Shown here: positions 40,546-48,455 of the stretch, in pieces
How positions within the stretch are numbered: the first letter of the stretch is position 1
How the letters are laid out: the number at the start of each line of letters is the position of its first letter
DNA from: Pseudomonas gingeri
GTDB lineage: Bacteria; Pseudomonadota; Gammaproteobacteria; Pseudomonadales; Pseudomonadaceae
Assembly (NCBI RefSeq): GCF_013386115.1
Contig: NZ_JACAOR010000007.1
Span: 396,702 to 460,701, forward strand
Length of the DNA: 64,000 bases
Reading direction: 5' to 3'
Position numbers and translations under genes: made by a program
The notes under the pieces: generated by a model
What the model was told of the DNA's origin: nothing
Database searches by the model: none
Seen by the model: only the letters and a program-made list of their open reading frames with translations

Positions 40546-41550
40546 TCAGGCGGTGCGCAGGGCGATCAGCCCTTGAACCAGTGGAACCAGTTCCAGCCCG
40601 TTGACTTCGATGATCTGTGCGATCAGCTCGGGCGGCCAGCACTCCAGGCCGTCGCAGGCGCCGAGCATGGCGCCGAGAATCCCGGCGATGGTGTCGGTGT
40701 CGCCGCCGATACCGGCGGCCAGGCAGGTCGCGTCGAAGGCGCTCAGGCGCCCCTCGGCCACGCGCTGGGCCAGGGCAAAGGCGACCACCACCGACTCCTG
40801 GCTGGCGACGGAAGTACCGACCACGTCATAGAGCAGATCGGCGAGATCGGCATCGGCACAGTCGGCGCTCAGTTGCCGGGCCCAGCGGATGCGCGGACCG
40901 ATGCGACCACCGGCAACCCAGTGGCCATGCTGTTCGGCGGCGAAGGCGATCTCGGTGCCGACCTCCAGCGCCTGCGCCAGGCTCTTGCCGTTGATCCCGC
41001 TGGAGATCACCGCGGCCACGGCGGCGGCGCTGGCGATGCCCAGGTTAGTGTTGTGGGTGACCTGGCAAGCCTGCACCACGGCCTTGAGAAAACGCCCGGG
41101 CTCGGCGATATCGGCGGCAATCCCCACCGGCGTGATACGCATCGCCGCACCATTGGTGGTGCCGTAGCGTCCGGCCTCTTCAGGGCTGTGACCGGCGAGG
41201 ATCATTTCGATCGCGCGCTTGGTCGACGGCCCCAGCAGGTCCTGGGAACCCTTGGCCTGCATCACCGCTTCCCAGGCGATCAGGCGCTCGGCGAGCACGG
41301 CCGGCTCGATATGGCCCTGCCCGTCGATCAGCAACTGGCCGACCAGGATCGCCTGTTCCGTGTCGTCGGTAATGGAACCGGCGGGCATGTTCGGCGCAAT
41401 CGGCTGGTCCGGACCGGCGTCCACCAGGGTGCGGATGCTGCCGAAGCGCGCCTGGATCTGGCTACGACTCAATGACTGGGTCGGCATGCCGAGGGCGTCG
41501 CCCAGGGCCAGGCCATAGAATGCGCCGAGGGCGCGGTGCGTCGGGGTCAT
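40546..41550 (-). CDS. ADP-ribosylglycohydrolase family protein (YegU-like)
   Basis: This 334-residue all-helical enzyme keeps both binuclear metal motifs of the family: GSITDDTEQA near residue 60 and AGIGGDTDTIAGILGAMLGA near residue 285. Members cleave N- or O-glycosidic bonds to ADP-ribose, but small-molecule versions linked to kinases and transporters are likely to act on ribosylated metabolites. ATG 41550 overlaps the GntR stop by four bases (ATGA). Being coupled to a PfkB kinase and an NCS1 permease argues for catabolism of an imported N-glycoside instead of protein de-ADP-ribosylation. Confidence 0.88.
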   Translation of the reverse strand: MTPTHRALGAFYGLALGDALGMPTQSLSRSQIQARFGSIRTLVDAGPDQPIAPNMPAGSITDDTEQAILVGQLLIDGQGHIEPAVLAERLIAWEAVMQAKGSQDLLGPSTKRAIEMILAGHSPEEAGRYGTTNGAAMRITPVGIAADIAEPGRFLKAVVQACQVTHNTNLGIASAAAVAAVISSGINGKSLAQALEVGTEIAFAAEQHGHWVAGGRIGPRIRWARQLSADCADADLADLLYDVVGTSVASQESVVVAFALAQRVAEGRLSAFDATCLAAGIGGDTDTIAGILGAMLGACDGLECWPPELIAQIIEVNGLELVPLVQGLIALRTA

Positions 41551-42260
41551 GTCGGGTTTCCAAAAGCCAGGTGCAGGCGGAAATGCAAGGGATCGAGCAG
41601 GCTTTCGACCTGTTCCATGAAACGGCCCTGTTTGTCATAGGTGGTGCGCAGGGCCTTGAGGAACACGGTGCCCACGGGACGCCCGAGCAGCTCGGCGTCC
41701 TCTGCGCCGAGGGGTTCGGCACCGATCCACTGGTCGCCACGCTCGCCGATAAAGCCGTGGGCGGCCAGGGTGATGGTCAGGGAGTTATCGATCAGGCCGG
41801 TTTCGGGCAGGCTTTCCAGGCCGCCGCTGGCCGGCATCAGGGAATGTTCGAGGGAGACCACGACGCCTTCGGTGTTGCGCCGCCGCCGGTCGAGGGCGAT
41901 GAACCGGTCAGTGCCGTAGCGACTGAGCAGGTCCGGACGCTGCACGGCCTCGAAACGCAACACTTCGGTGTTGATCAGCGCACCGGTGTCGGCCAGGGCC
42001 TGGGCCCAGCCCGCGCGCTGGTCGAGCACGATGCCGTCATAGGTGACGATCGAGCCGACGCCGCTCTGGGTGGCGATGTAGTTGCGCCGCTTGAGCTCGG
42101 CCAGGGCCTCGCGCAGCGTGCCACGGCTCACCGAGAATTCTTCGGCCAACTGATGCTCGCCCGGCAGCAGAAAGCCGTCTTCGAGAAGACCGCTTTCGAT
42201 GCGCCGGATCAGCTCATCGACCACCCGTTTTTTCTTGTCAAATCGAACATGTCTAATCAT
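41547..42260 (-). CDS. GntR-family regulator with UTRA domain (YegW-like)
   Basis: This 237-residue regulator has a GntR winged helix at residues 10-70 (LLPGEHQLAEEFSVSRGTLR ... YIATQSGVGSIV) and a C-terminal UTRA ligand domain, as in the HutC/FarR group. It heads the operon and probably represses it until the substrate or a phosphorylated product binds. ATG 42260 (MIRHVRFDKK) has no obvious ribosome site and overlaps a palindrome. A TTG six bases upstream is possible. The nearest analogue by gene order is YegW. Confidence 0.88.
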   Translation of the reverse strand: MIRHVRFDKKKRVVDELIRRIESGLLEDGFLLPGEHQLAEEFSVSRGTLREALAELKRRNYIATQSGVGSIVTYDGIVLDQRAGWAQALADTGALINTEVLRFEAVQRPDLLSRYGTDRFIALDRRRRNTEGVVVSLEHSLMPASGGLESLPETGLIDNSLTITLAAHGFIGERGDQWIGAEPLGAEDAELLGRPVGTVFLKALRTTYDKQGRFMEQVESLLDPLHFRLHLAFGNPT

Positions 42261-42262
42261 GT
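42247..42262. promoter_or_regulatory. Palindromic candidate GntR operator over its own start codon
   Basis: ACATG-TCTAAT-CATGT is a perfect inverted repeat with a 6-base spacer that covers the start codon of the GntR gene (42258-42260). Such a site would allow direct autorepression of the whole four-gene operon. Binding is inferred. Confidence 0.5.
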
Positions 42263-42337
42263 ACAAATTGATAACCGAAACAGGCTTGTCGGTGCAAGGG
42301 ATTTATTTTTCCAGGGGATGAATGGTGGAGCCCGATA

Positions 42338-42913
42338 TCAGGGTTCGAGGCCGATGGGGAAAAACTCGCCGCCACTCCACACGCCGAGCCAGGACTGGCC
42401 GTCGATCTGCCGGGTCACCGCCAGCTCCACCAGTTGGTAGAACACATTGCGGTGGATCAGCGCCTCGAGATTGCTGCGTACGTGGACATAAGGCGTCGGC
42501 TCCTGGCTGACGGGATCGATCAGCACCCGGATCGGATGCTCGGCCCCAGCCGTCACCTGTTCATCGACGTAGGTGGTAAAACGCAGTTGCTGCGTCTCGC
42601 CCTGCCCTTCGACCTCCAGGGTTACCGCGACAAAAGGCGCGTCATCGACCTTGATGCCGACCTTTTCCACCGGAGTGATGAGGAAATAATCGTCGCCGTC
42701 ACGACGCAGGATGGTGGAGAACAGCTTGACCATCGGCTTGCGCCCGATGGGCGTGCCCAGGTAATACCAGGTGCCGTCGCGGGCGATGCGCATGTCGATA
42801 TCGCCGCAGAAGTCCGGGTTCCACAGGTGCACCGGCGGCAGGCCCTTTTCCGTGCCCTTCCCGATCAGAGAAATTTGCGCCAACAGATCATCGGCCTTGC
42901 CTGGCTCACTCAT
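42338..42913 (-). CDS. DUF1285 family protein
   Basis: This 191-residue cytoplasmic protein contains PPVHLWNPDFCGDIDMRIARDGTWYYLGTPI, shown here in parts: the CGDIDMRI and WYYLGTPIGR segments are family hallmarks. It ends GVWSGGEFFPIGLEP. Function is unknown; it is widely conserved in gammaproteobacteria. ATG 42913 follows GGAG. It is 17 bases after the DUF4823 lipoprotein gene and is probably co-transcribed with it. In PAO1 I recall this gene directly next to the ETF-QO gene, so it marks the right edge of the accessory block. Confidence 0.88.
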   Translation of the reverse strand: MSEPGKADDLLAQISLIGKGTEKGLPPVHLWNPDFCGDIDMRIARDGTWYYLGTPIGRKPMVKLFSTILRRDGDDYFLITPVEKVGIKVDDAPFVAVTLEVEGQGETQQLRFTTYVDEQVTAGAEHPIRVLIDPVSQEPTPYVHVRSNLEALIHRNVFYQLVELAVTRQIDGQSWLGVWSGGEFFPIGLEP

Positions 42914-42930
42914 GCTCACTCCGAAATGAC

Positions 42931-43536
42931 TTACTGATCGCTCAAGCCCAATAGACTACGCGCATATTCTGCCAGTGGCTTGGCGATCAGGTCCTGCGGC
43001 TTGTTGTCGTGGAACGTCAGTAAACCGCCACGACTCTTGATCCGGGCGGTATCGATCAGGTACTGGGTGCTGGTCTCGATCAGCATGATCTGGATAACGC
43101 CACTGTCGATCCCCAGGCGATCGACGGCTTCCTGGTCGGCCCACTCGTCGTAGTTGCCGATCCGGTCGTCAGCCTTGGCGAAGCGGGTGTACAGCAGGTA
43201 GTGGGCACCGGCGGAGCGGGCTTCGGCCATGGCCTCGTCGAGACCGACCGGGGCACGGGCGCGGCGAACCATCGGGAAGTATTCGACAAAACCGTTGAAG
43301 GCCTCTTCGGCCACCACGTTCGGCCGTGGATAGGCGCTGCCAGGCGGGGCGAATGCGCCCTGGGCAATGTAGATGAAGGAGTCCGGCTGAATGCGGAACG
43401 AGTGGATCCGGCGCGTATCGCTATGATCGAGCAATCCCGCATCGCTCATCTGATAACGAGCACCTTCTCCCAGATCGCTGACTTTCATGCAGCCGCCCAG
43501 CACCAAAAACGCCAGCAGCATAACCAGGCTACGCAT
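42931..43536 (-). CDS. DUF4823 family lipoprotein
   Basis: This 201-residue protein has a short lipoprotein signal, MRSLVMLLAFLVLGGCMKVS, with lipobox LGGC. The rest (SFIYIAQGAFAPPGSAYPRP, AGAHYLLYTRFAKADDRIGN, VIQIMLIETSTQYLID) matches DUF4823, a family of unknown function. ATG 43536 follows GGAGG. It precedes the DUF1285 gene in the same short operon. Longer frames upstream run through tandem repeats and are not real. Confidence 0.88.
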   Translation of the reverse strand: MRSLVMLLAFLVLGGCMKVSDLGEGARYQMSDAGLLDHSDTRRIHSFRIQPDSFIYIAQGAFAPPGSAYPRPNVVAEEAFNGFVEYFPMVRRARAPVGLDEAMAEARSAGAHYLLYTRFAKADDRIGNYDEWADQEAVDRLGIDSGVIQIMLIETSTQYLIDTARIKSRGGLLTFHDNKPQDLIAKPLAEYARSLLGLSDQ

Positions 43537-43686
43537 CCTATCCTCCAAAGGCCGGTGACGGAAAACCGGCGAATAGCCGCGTGATGCAGCTTCCGCGCCA
43601 GATCGGCCTGGCAAGCGGGTTGAGCCTGTGGGAGCGGGGTTTGTGTGAGACAGTGGAACTGCGGGAGCACTGTGGCAACTGTGGCG

Positions 43687-43788
43687 AGCTCTGTGGCATC
43701 GAAGCTCTGTGGCAACTGTTAGCTCTGTGGCATCGAAGCTCTGTGGCAACTGTGAGCTCTGTGGCATCGAAGCTCTGTGGCAACTGTG
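43687..43788. repeat. Three tandem 34-bp repeats
   Basis: The unit beginning AGCTCTGTGGCATCGAAGCT and ending CTGTGGCAACTGT(T/G) starts at 43687, 43721 and 43755, nearly identical each time. Within each unit AGCTCTGTGGCA occurs twice with the variants TCGA and ACTG. The array ends exactly where a REPIN begins, sharing its CTGTGG start. Confidence 0.92.
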
Positions 43789-43855
43789 GGAGCGGGCTTG
43801 CCCGCGAAGAGGCCCTTGAGGTCGCTAGAAGCTTCGCGGGCAAGCCCGCTCCCAC
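43785..43855. repeat. REPIN between two tandem arrays
   Basis: Near-perfect inverted ends TGTGGGAGCGGGCTTGCCCG and CGGGCAAGCCCGCTCCCACA with CGCGAAG / CTTCGCG continuing the stem. It is flanked on both sides by unrelated short tandem repeats. Confidence 0.92.
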
Positions 43856-43942
43856 ATAGCCCACTCCCCCATAGCTCACTCCCCCATAGCTCACTCCCCC
43901 ATAGCTCACTCCCCCATAGCTCACTCCTGCATAGCCCGCCCT
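43856..43942. repeat. Five to six tandem 15-bp repeats
   Basis: ATAGCTCACTCCCCC repeats with 15-base period from 43856 to 43930; the first copy has a C for T and the fifth ends CCTGC. A degenerate sixth copy follows. The unit resembles the REP end CTCCCACATAGC, so the array probably arose by slippage from the REPIN edge. Confidence 0.9.
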
Positions 43943-43979
43943 GCAGTAAGTCCGCTCCCAGCAAGGCACCGCGACATGA

Positions 43980-44948
43980 CTAGCCGCCGATGATTTTCAT
44001 CACCGTCGCACCGCCGGAGAAGGCCACTTCCTGCTTGTCGCCCAGGGCCTTGACCAGCAGCCGCTGCAACGCCGGCAGGGCTTCGTGACGCGGCTTGTCC
44101 AGCAGATCGCCGACGTAGTGCCGGTTGCTCGACGACAGGCAACCATGCAGCCAGCCAGTCGAGGACAGGCGCAAGCGCGAACAGGTCCGGCAGAACGGCA
44201 CGCTTTCGTTGGCAATCACGCCAAAATAGCCTTGCCCCGGAATTTCGTAGCGCACCGCGGTCGCGTCGACCGGCGCATTGGCCTGCAGGTATTCATAGCG
44301 CTCGCCGATCAATCCCAGCAACTGCTGGAGGCTGACGAACTGCTGGAGGAAGGCATTGTTGTCGCTGGCCAAGTGGCCCATGCGCATCAACTCGATGAAA
44401 CGCAGCTCGTAACCCCGCTCCAGGCAGTAGTCGAGCAGCGGCATCACCTGGTCCAGGTTCTGCCCGCGCAGCGGCACCATATTGACCTTGATCTTCAGCC
44501 CCGCGGCCCGCGCCTGATCCATACCGTCGAGCACGCTGGCCAGATCGCCGCCACGGGCAATGCCGCGGAAAGCCTCGGGATCGAGCGTATCGAGGGAAAC
44601 GTTGATCCGCCGGATCCCGGCATCCACCAGCAACGGCAGCTTGCGCGCCAGCAACTGGCCGTTGGTGGTCAGGCTGATATCACTCAGGCCCAACTGGCCC
44701 ACCGCGCCCATGAAGGTTTCCAGCTTGGGACTGACCAGCGGTTCGCCGCCGGTAATACGCAAGCGTTCGATTCCGGCCGCCTCGATCAGGTAGGCAACAC
44801 CCCGCGCCATGGCCTCGGCCGACAATTCATCCTGGGCAGCCACCAGCCGCTTGCCGTTGGGCACGCAGTAGGTACAGGCATAGTTGCAGGCGGATGTCAG
44901 GCTGATGCGCAGATTGCGAAAACGCCTGCCTTGACGGTCAACGATCAT
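43980..44948 (-). CDS. moaA: GTP 3',8-cyclase (molybdenum cofactor biosynthesis)
   Basis: MoaA is the radical SAM enzyme that, with MoaC, converts GTP to cyclic pyranopterin monophosphate. The 322-residue protein has the N-terminal cluster motif CNYACTYC and the C-terminal cluster ligands CRTCSRLRLSSTGWLHGC. It ends in the functionally important Gly-Gly (KIIGG). ATG 44948 follows GGAG. No other moa gene is adjacent, so it may be a paralogue. The window also encodes a molybdopterin enzyme (NicAB) that would need the cofactor. Confidence 0.94.
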   Translation of the reverse strand: MIVDRQGRRFRNLRISLTSACNYACTYCVPNGKRLVAAQDELSAEAMARGVAYLIEAAGIERLRITGGEPLVSPKLETFMGAVGQLGLSDISLTTNGQLLARKLPLLVDAGIRRINVSLDTLDPEAFRGIARGGDLASVLDGMDQARAAGLKIKVNMVPLRGQNLDQVMPLLDYCLERGYELRFIELMRMGHLASDNNAFLQQFVSLQQLLGLIGERYEYLQANAPVDATAVRYEIPGQGYFGVIANESVPFCRTCSRLRLSSTGWLHGCLSSSNRHYVGDLLDKPRHEALPALQRLLVKALGDKQEVAFSGGATVMKIIGG

Positions 44949-45021
44949 GGAACACTCCGGCGATGGACTCTGGCACAAGCTAAAAGTTGACTTGAAAATC
45001 AAGTTTTAGCAAGTCCTATCC

Positions 45022-45110
45022 GTAGGAGCCGGCTTGCCGGCGATTCAAGCGACGCGGAATTCAAGCCGCACCGCGCTATCGTTCTTCGCCGGCAAGCCGG
45101 CTCCTACAGG
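45022..45110. repeat. REPIN between moaA and the TetR gene
   Basis: REP ends CGTAGGAGCCGGCTTGCCGG and CCGGCAAGCCGGCTCCTACA face each other around about 50 bases. Confidence 0.88.
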
Positions 45111-45134
45111 ACCGTCACCAGTATACCGCGCCGG

Positions 45135-45773
45135 TCAGGCTACCGGCGTATCGGTGTCGCGCTTGCGCTTGTTGCCCATGCGCACGCCGATGTCCATCAG
45201 GAACTGGAAGAAACCCTCCTGATCCTCCAGCACATTGCTCCAGAACGGCGAGTGGTACAACGCGACCGCGCCATGCACCAATGCCCAGGCCGCGCAATAG
45301 TGGAAGTACGGTGGCACGTCCTCGAGCTTGCCTTCGCTGATGCGGCCCTTGATCAACAGGGTCAGGCGTTCGAAGTTGGAGGCGCGGATCTTGTGCAGTT
45401 CCTCGACCATTTCCGGAACCTGGTGGCCCTTGACCACCTTCTCTTCCAGGCGATCGAACAGCCGATAACGCTGCGGGTCGCGCATGCGGAATTCGAAGTA
45501 GGCGCGGGACAGTGCTTCCTTGTCCTTGTCGACATCGGCCGAGTGCAGCAATTCGTTCAGGTCGCGCTCGTAGTCGAGCATCAGGCGCAGGTAGATCTCC
45601 GCCTTGGACTTGAAGTGCTTGTAGATGGTGCCTTTGCCGATACCGACGGCATCCGCGATCATCTCGACGGTGACACTGTCTTCACCCTGTTCGAGGAACA
45701 GCTTTAGCGCGGTATCGAGAATTTCTTGCTCGCGGCGACGAAACTCACGGACCTTACGGGGTTCTTTATGCAT
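45135..45773 (-). CDS. TetR-family transcriptional regulator (PA2957-type position)
   Basis: This 212-residue TetR protein starts with a basic arm (MHKEPRKVREFRRREQEILD) and an HTH ending VEMIADAVGIGKGTIYKHF. The C-terminal domain is about 140 residues. I recall a TetR gene at the equivalent place in PAO1 (PA2957), next to rgsA and tatD. The ligand and targets are unknown. ATG 45773 is the family-consistent start though its ribosome site is weak. Confidence 0.9.
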   Translation of the reverse strand: MHKEPRKVREFRRREQEILDTALKLFLEQGEDSVTVEMIADAVGIGKGTIYKHFKSKAEIYLRLMLDYERDLNELLHSADVDKDKEALSRAYFEFRMRDPQRYRLFDRLEEKVVKGHQVPEMVEELHKIRASNFERLTLLIKGRISEGKLEDVPPYFHYCAAWALVHGAVALYHSPFWSNVLEDQEGFFQFLMDIGVRMGNKRKRDTDTPVA

Positions 45774-46039
45774 AAGAAAAGGTCTGTAGGGGCAAAATCG
45801 AAGCCAACTATTATGCCTGAGCCGCGCCAAATTGCACGAATCATCCGAAGCTTTTCGTTTTCACTGTCGACGAATCAGGCCGTACTGGTCAAAAAATCTT
45901 CGCCCAGGTCACGGAGCGTCGCACTCAGACAAGCCCCGCAGCCCGTGACAAGCAATGAGAACTCAACCGAAGCGGCGGTATTCCAAATCTGTTTAAAAAA
46001 TGAGCAGGGCTGACTGGACGTGACGCGATACTGGCCAAT

Positions 46040-46168
46040 ACTTGAAGTGTCGGCGCGACATCTCCCCCAAGTGACGCGCTGATAAAGGTGCCAAGGGACC
46101 GCGCGCCTTTGTTTTACTCCTAATGGTCTTAACCCGGATTCACCCCCCCAGAACCCGGGTTTTTTTTG
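46040..46168 (+). ncRNA. rgsA: RgsA (P16) small RNA
   Basis: A strong plus-strand terminator (AACCCGG at 46131-46137, CCGGGTT at 46155-46161, then a T-run) lies where no plus-strand gene exists. A sigmaS-like -10 element (GCGATACTGG around 46025) lies about 120 bases upstream. In P. aeruginosa the RpoS- and GacA-dependent sRNA RgsA (PA2958.1, about 120 nt) occupies this locus between the TetR and tatD genes. The 5' end is estimated. The rest of the 485-base gap (45774-46039 and 46169-46259) shows no gene; a decayed REP lies at about 46195-46255. Confidence 0.75.
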
Positions 46169-46259
46169 CCTGCGATTTGACCCCTCCCCCGCAAGCCCCT
46201 TGAGCCTTGCGAGGCCGGCGGCGACGGCATTGCCGGCAAGCCAGCGCCCACAGCCCGGC

Positions 46260-47045
46260 TCAGGAACTCACATGCGCCAGCGGGAACAGCCGCTTGAAGT
46301 TCTCGGTGGTCTGCCGGGCGAACTGCTCGTAGGGCACTCCGCGCAGCATCGCCAGGTAGCCCGCCACATCGCGCACGTATTGCGGCAGGTTCGGCTTGCC
46401 CCGGTGGGGAATCGGCGCGAGGTAAGGCGAATCGGTTTCCACCAGCAGCCGATCGGCCGGCACCTGCCGGGCCACATCGCGCAAGGCATCGGCGTTGCGG
46501 AAGGTCACGATCCCCGACAGCGAGATATAGAACCCGAGGTCCAGCGCCGCGCGGGCCATGTCCCAATCCTCGGTGAAACAGTGCAGCACGCCGGCCTGGG
46601 GCAGCTGTGCTTCGCGCAACAGGCTCAGGGTATCGGCGCGGGCGCCACGGGTGTGGACGATCACCGGCTTGCCGGTCTTCTGCGCCGCCTGCAGGTGCAG
46701 GCGGAAAGATGCCTGCTGCACCTCGGCCGCTTCCGGCTCGTAGTGATAGTCCAGGCCGGTTTCGCCGATGGCCACCACGCGCGGATGATCGAGCTCGCGC
46801 AACAACCAGTCGAGGGCCGGCGTCGCCTCAGGCTTGACGTCCAGCGGGTGCACACCGACCGAACAGTCGACATCGGCATAACGCTCGGCCAGCGCCTTCA
46901 CGTCGGCGGCGTTATCGGCGCTGACACCGATGCACAGGAAGTGCCCGACCCCGCGCTGGCGCGCCGCTTCGAGGGCGGCATCCAGGGAGCCCTGGTGTTC
47001 GGCGAGATCAAGACGGTCGAGGTGGCAATGGGAATCTACAAGCAT
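46260..47045 (-). CDS. TatD-family metal-dependent hydrolase
   Basis: This 261-residue TIM-barrel hydrolase starts MLVDSHCHLDRL with the HxH metal pair. It also has GETGLDYHYE, VIVHTRGA, HCFTEDWDMA and VETDSPYLAP, the remaining metal ligands. TatD proteins are 3'-5' exonucleases or deoxyribonucleases. ATG 47045 is 15 bases after the pilZ stop, and it is the last gene of the large minus-strand cluster that begins with yceD. Confidence 0.93.
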   Translation of the reverse strand: MLVDSHCHLDRLDLAEHQGSLDAALEAARQRGVGHFLCIGVSADNAADVKALAERYADVDCSVGVHPLDVKPEATPALDWLLRELDHPRVVAIGETGLDYHYEPEAAEVQQASFRLHLQAAQKTGKPVIVHTRGARADTLSLLREAQLPQAGVLHCFTEDWDMARAALDLGFYISLSGIVTFRNADALRDVARQVPADRLLVETDSPYLAPIPHRGKPNLPQYVRDVAGYLAMLRGVPYEQFARQTTENFKRLFPLAHVSS

Positions 47046-47060
47046 GGGATAAAGTGACAA

Positions 47061-47417
47061 CTACATCGTATGGGTGGGACGGTCGGACTTGAGGGCGCCG
47101 GCCAGATGGGTTTCGATCTTGCTGCGGGCGGTGTTGTCGCCGTCGTTGAACTGTACGCCGATACCTGCCGCGCGATTGCCCTGGGCGCCCTTGGGGGTGA
47201 TCCAGGTAACCTTGCCGGCGACCGGGATTTTCTCCGGCTCATCCATCAGGTTGAGCAGCATGAACACCTCGTCACCCAACCTGTAGCTCTTGTTGGTGGG
47301 GATGAACAGGCCGCCGTTCTTGATAAAGGGCATATAGGCCGCGTACAGCACCGACTTGTCCTTGATGGTCAGGGACAGGATACCGTTGCGCGGGCCTGGA
47401 CCAATGGGTTCGTTCAT
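47061..47417 (-). CDS. pilZ: Type IV pilus assembly protein PilZ
   Basis: This 118-residue single-domain protein is the founding PilZ type, needed for type IV pilus assembly through FimX and PilB. The sequence LSLTIKDKSVLYAAYMPF then NGGLFIPTNKSYRLGDEVFM matches it. The canonical c-di-GMP motifs RxxxR and D/NxSxxG are absent, as is usual for true PilZ. It lies between holB and tatD as in other Pseudomonas. Confidence 0.94.
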   Translation of the reverse strand: MNEPIGPGPRNGILSLTIKDKSVLYAAYMPFIKNGGLFIPTNKSYRLGDEVFMLLNLMDEPEKIPVAGKVTWITPKGAQGNRAAGIGVQFNDGDNTARSKIETHLAGALKSDRPTHTM

Positions 47418-47471
47418 GCGGACTCCCGAAATGCAGATAACCCGATTCTAGGCGCTTGGTGGCCTGTACGG

Positions 47472-48455
47472 CTAGCTCGCCGGCAAAGCCGCCCACTGCA
47501 CCAGCAAGGCTTCGAGCAACAGCACCCGATTGAGGTTGGCCTTGCTCAGTACCTTCTGGCGCTGGGCGAGGATCCAGTCCTGAATATTCAGGACCTTTTC
47601 CTGCGAGGTTTTCTGCGCCAGGTACTGCACCACCTTGCGCATGTCGGGCAGCCCCAGGCCGGCTTCATCCTGGGTCAGTTGATAGCGCAGGATCAGGCTC
47701 GACCAGTCGCAGAACCAGTCGAACAGCAGCAGCAGTGGAATGGCGTTCCAGCCCTCGGCCAGTTGCGTGGCCGACTGCTGTTGCTTGAGCAGTTTCTTCA
47801 CACCGTCCACCACCAGCGCCCGCTGTTCGCGCACGCCCTGGGCCTGCAGGCTGACCGCCGCCAGGGGCGAACCGGCCGCCAGGGTCAGCAGCTCGACGCG
47901 CTCCTCCTCGCTGCAATCGGGCAAGGCCCCGGCCAGCCACTCCAGGCTCATGGCCTCGCCCGGCAGCGGACAGGCCTGCTGCACGCAACGGCTGCGAATG
48001 GTCGGCAGCAGGCGACTGGACTGGTGGCTGACCAGCAGCAGCACGGTATCGCCGGAGGGTTCTTCGAGGCTCTTGAGCAAGGCGTTGGCGGCGTTGATGT
48101 TCATCGCCTCCACCGGCTCGATCAACACCACCTTGCGCCCGCCCAGTTGCGCGGTCTGGACCACGAAGCTGACCAGATCGCGGACCTGATCGACCTTGAT
48201 CGCCTTGTCCGCCTCTTCCGGCTCGAGGATGTAGTTGTCCGGGTGACTGCCCGCCGCCAGCAACAGGCAGGACTTGCAGTGACCGCAGGCATTGAGGCCG
48301 TCCGGGCTCTTGCACAGCAACAGCGCCATCAGGCGCTCGGCCAGGGCCCGCTTGCCGATCCCCACCGGACCATGGAGCAGATAGGCATGGGCATGCTGCG
48401 TGCGACCGGCCAGTTGCTGCCAGAGAGCGTCCTGCCAGGGGTAGGCTTCAGCCAC
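47472..48455 (-). CDS. holB: DNA polymerase III subunit delta'
   Basis: HolB is part of the clamp loader that places the sliding clamp on DNA. The 327-residue protein has the AAA+ fold with GPVGIGKRALAE near residue 30, the zinc cysteines in CKSPDGLNACGHCKSC and LLKSLEEPSGDT. GTG 48455 overlaps the tmk stop by 8 bases, so translation is coupled. It ends 55 bases before pilZ. Confidence 0.95.
   Translation of the reverse strand: MAEAYPWQDALWQQLAGRTQHAHAYLLHGPVGIGKRALAERLMALLLCKSPDGLNACGHCKSCLLLAAGSHPDNYILEPEEADKAIKVDQVRDLVSFVVQTAQLGGRKVVLIEPVEAMNINAANALLKSLEEPSGDTVLLLVSHQSSRLLPTIRSRCVQQACPLPGEAMSLEWLAGALPDCSEEERVELLTLAAGSPLAAVSLQAQGVREQRALVVDGVKKLLKQQQSATQLAEGWNAIPLLLLFDWFCDWSSLILRYQLTQDEAGLGLPDMRKVVQYLAQKTSQEKVLNIQDWILAQRQKVLSKANLNRVLLLEALLVQWAALPAS

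Noticed and set aside
43687..43942. Possible CRISPR-like array
   Set aside because: The units are contiguous tandem repeats without unique spacers, and no cas genes are present.
43538..43969. Minus-strand frames with YGGVSYGGVS-like repeats
   Set aside because: These translate the 15-bp and 34-bp tandem repeats; a GGAGG-preceded start for the DUF4823 lipoprotein lies at 43536.
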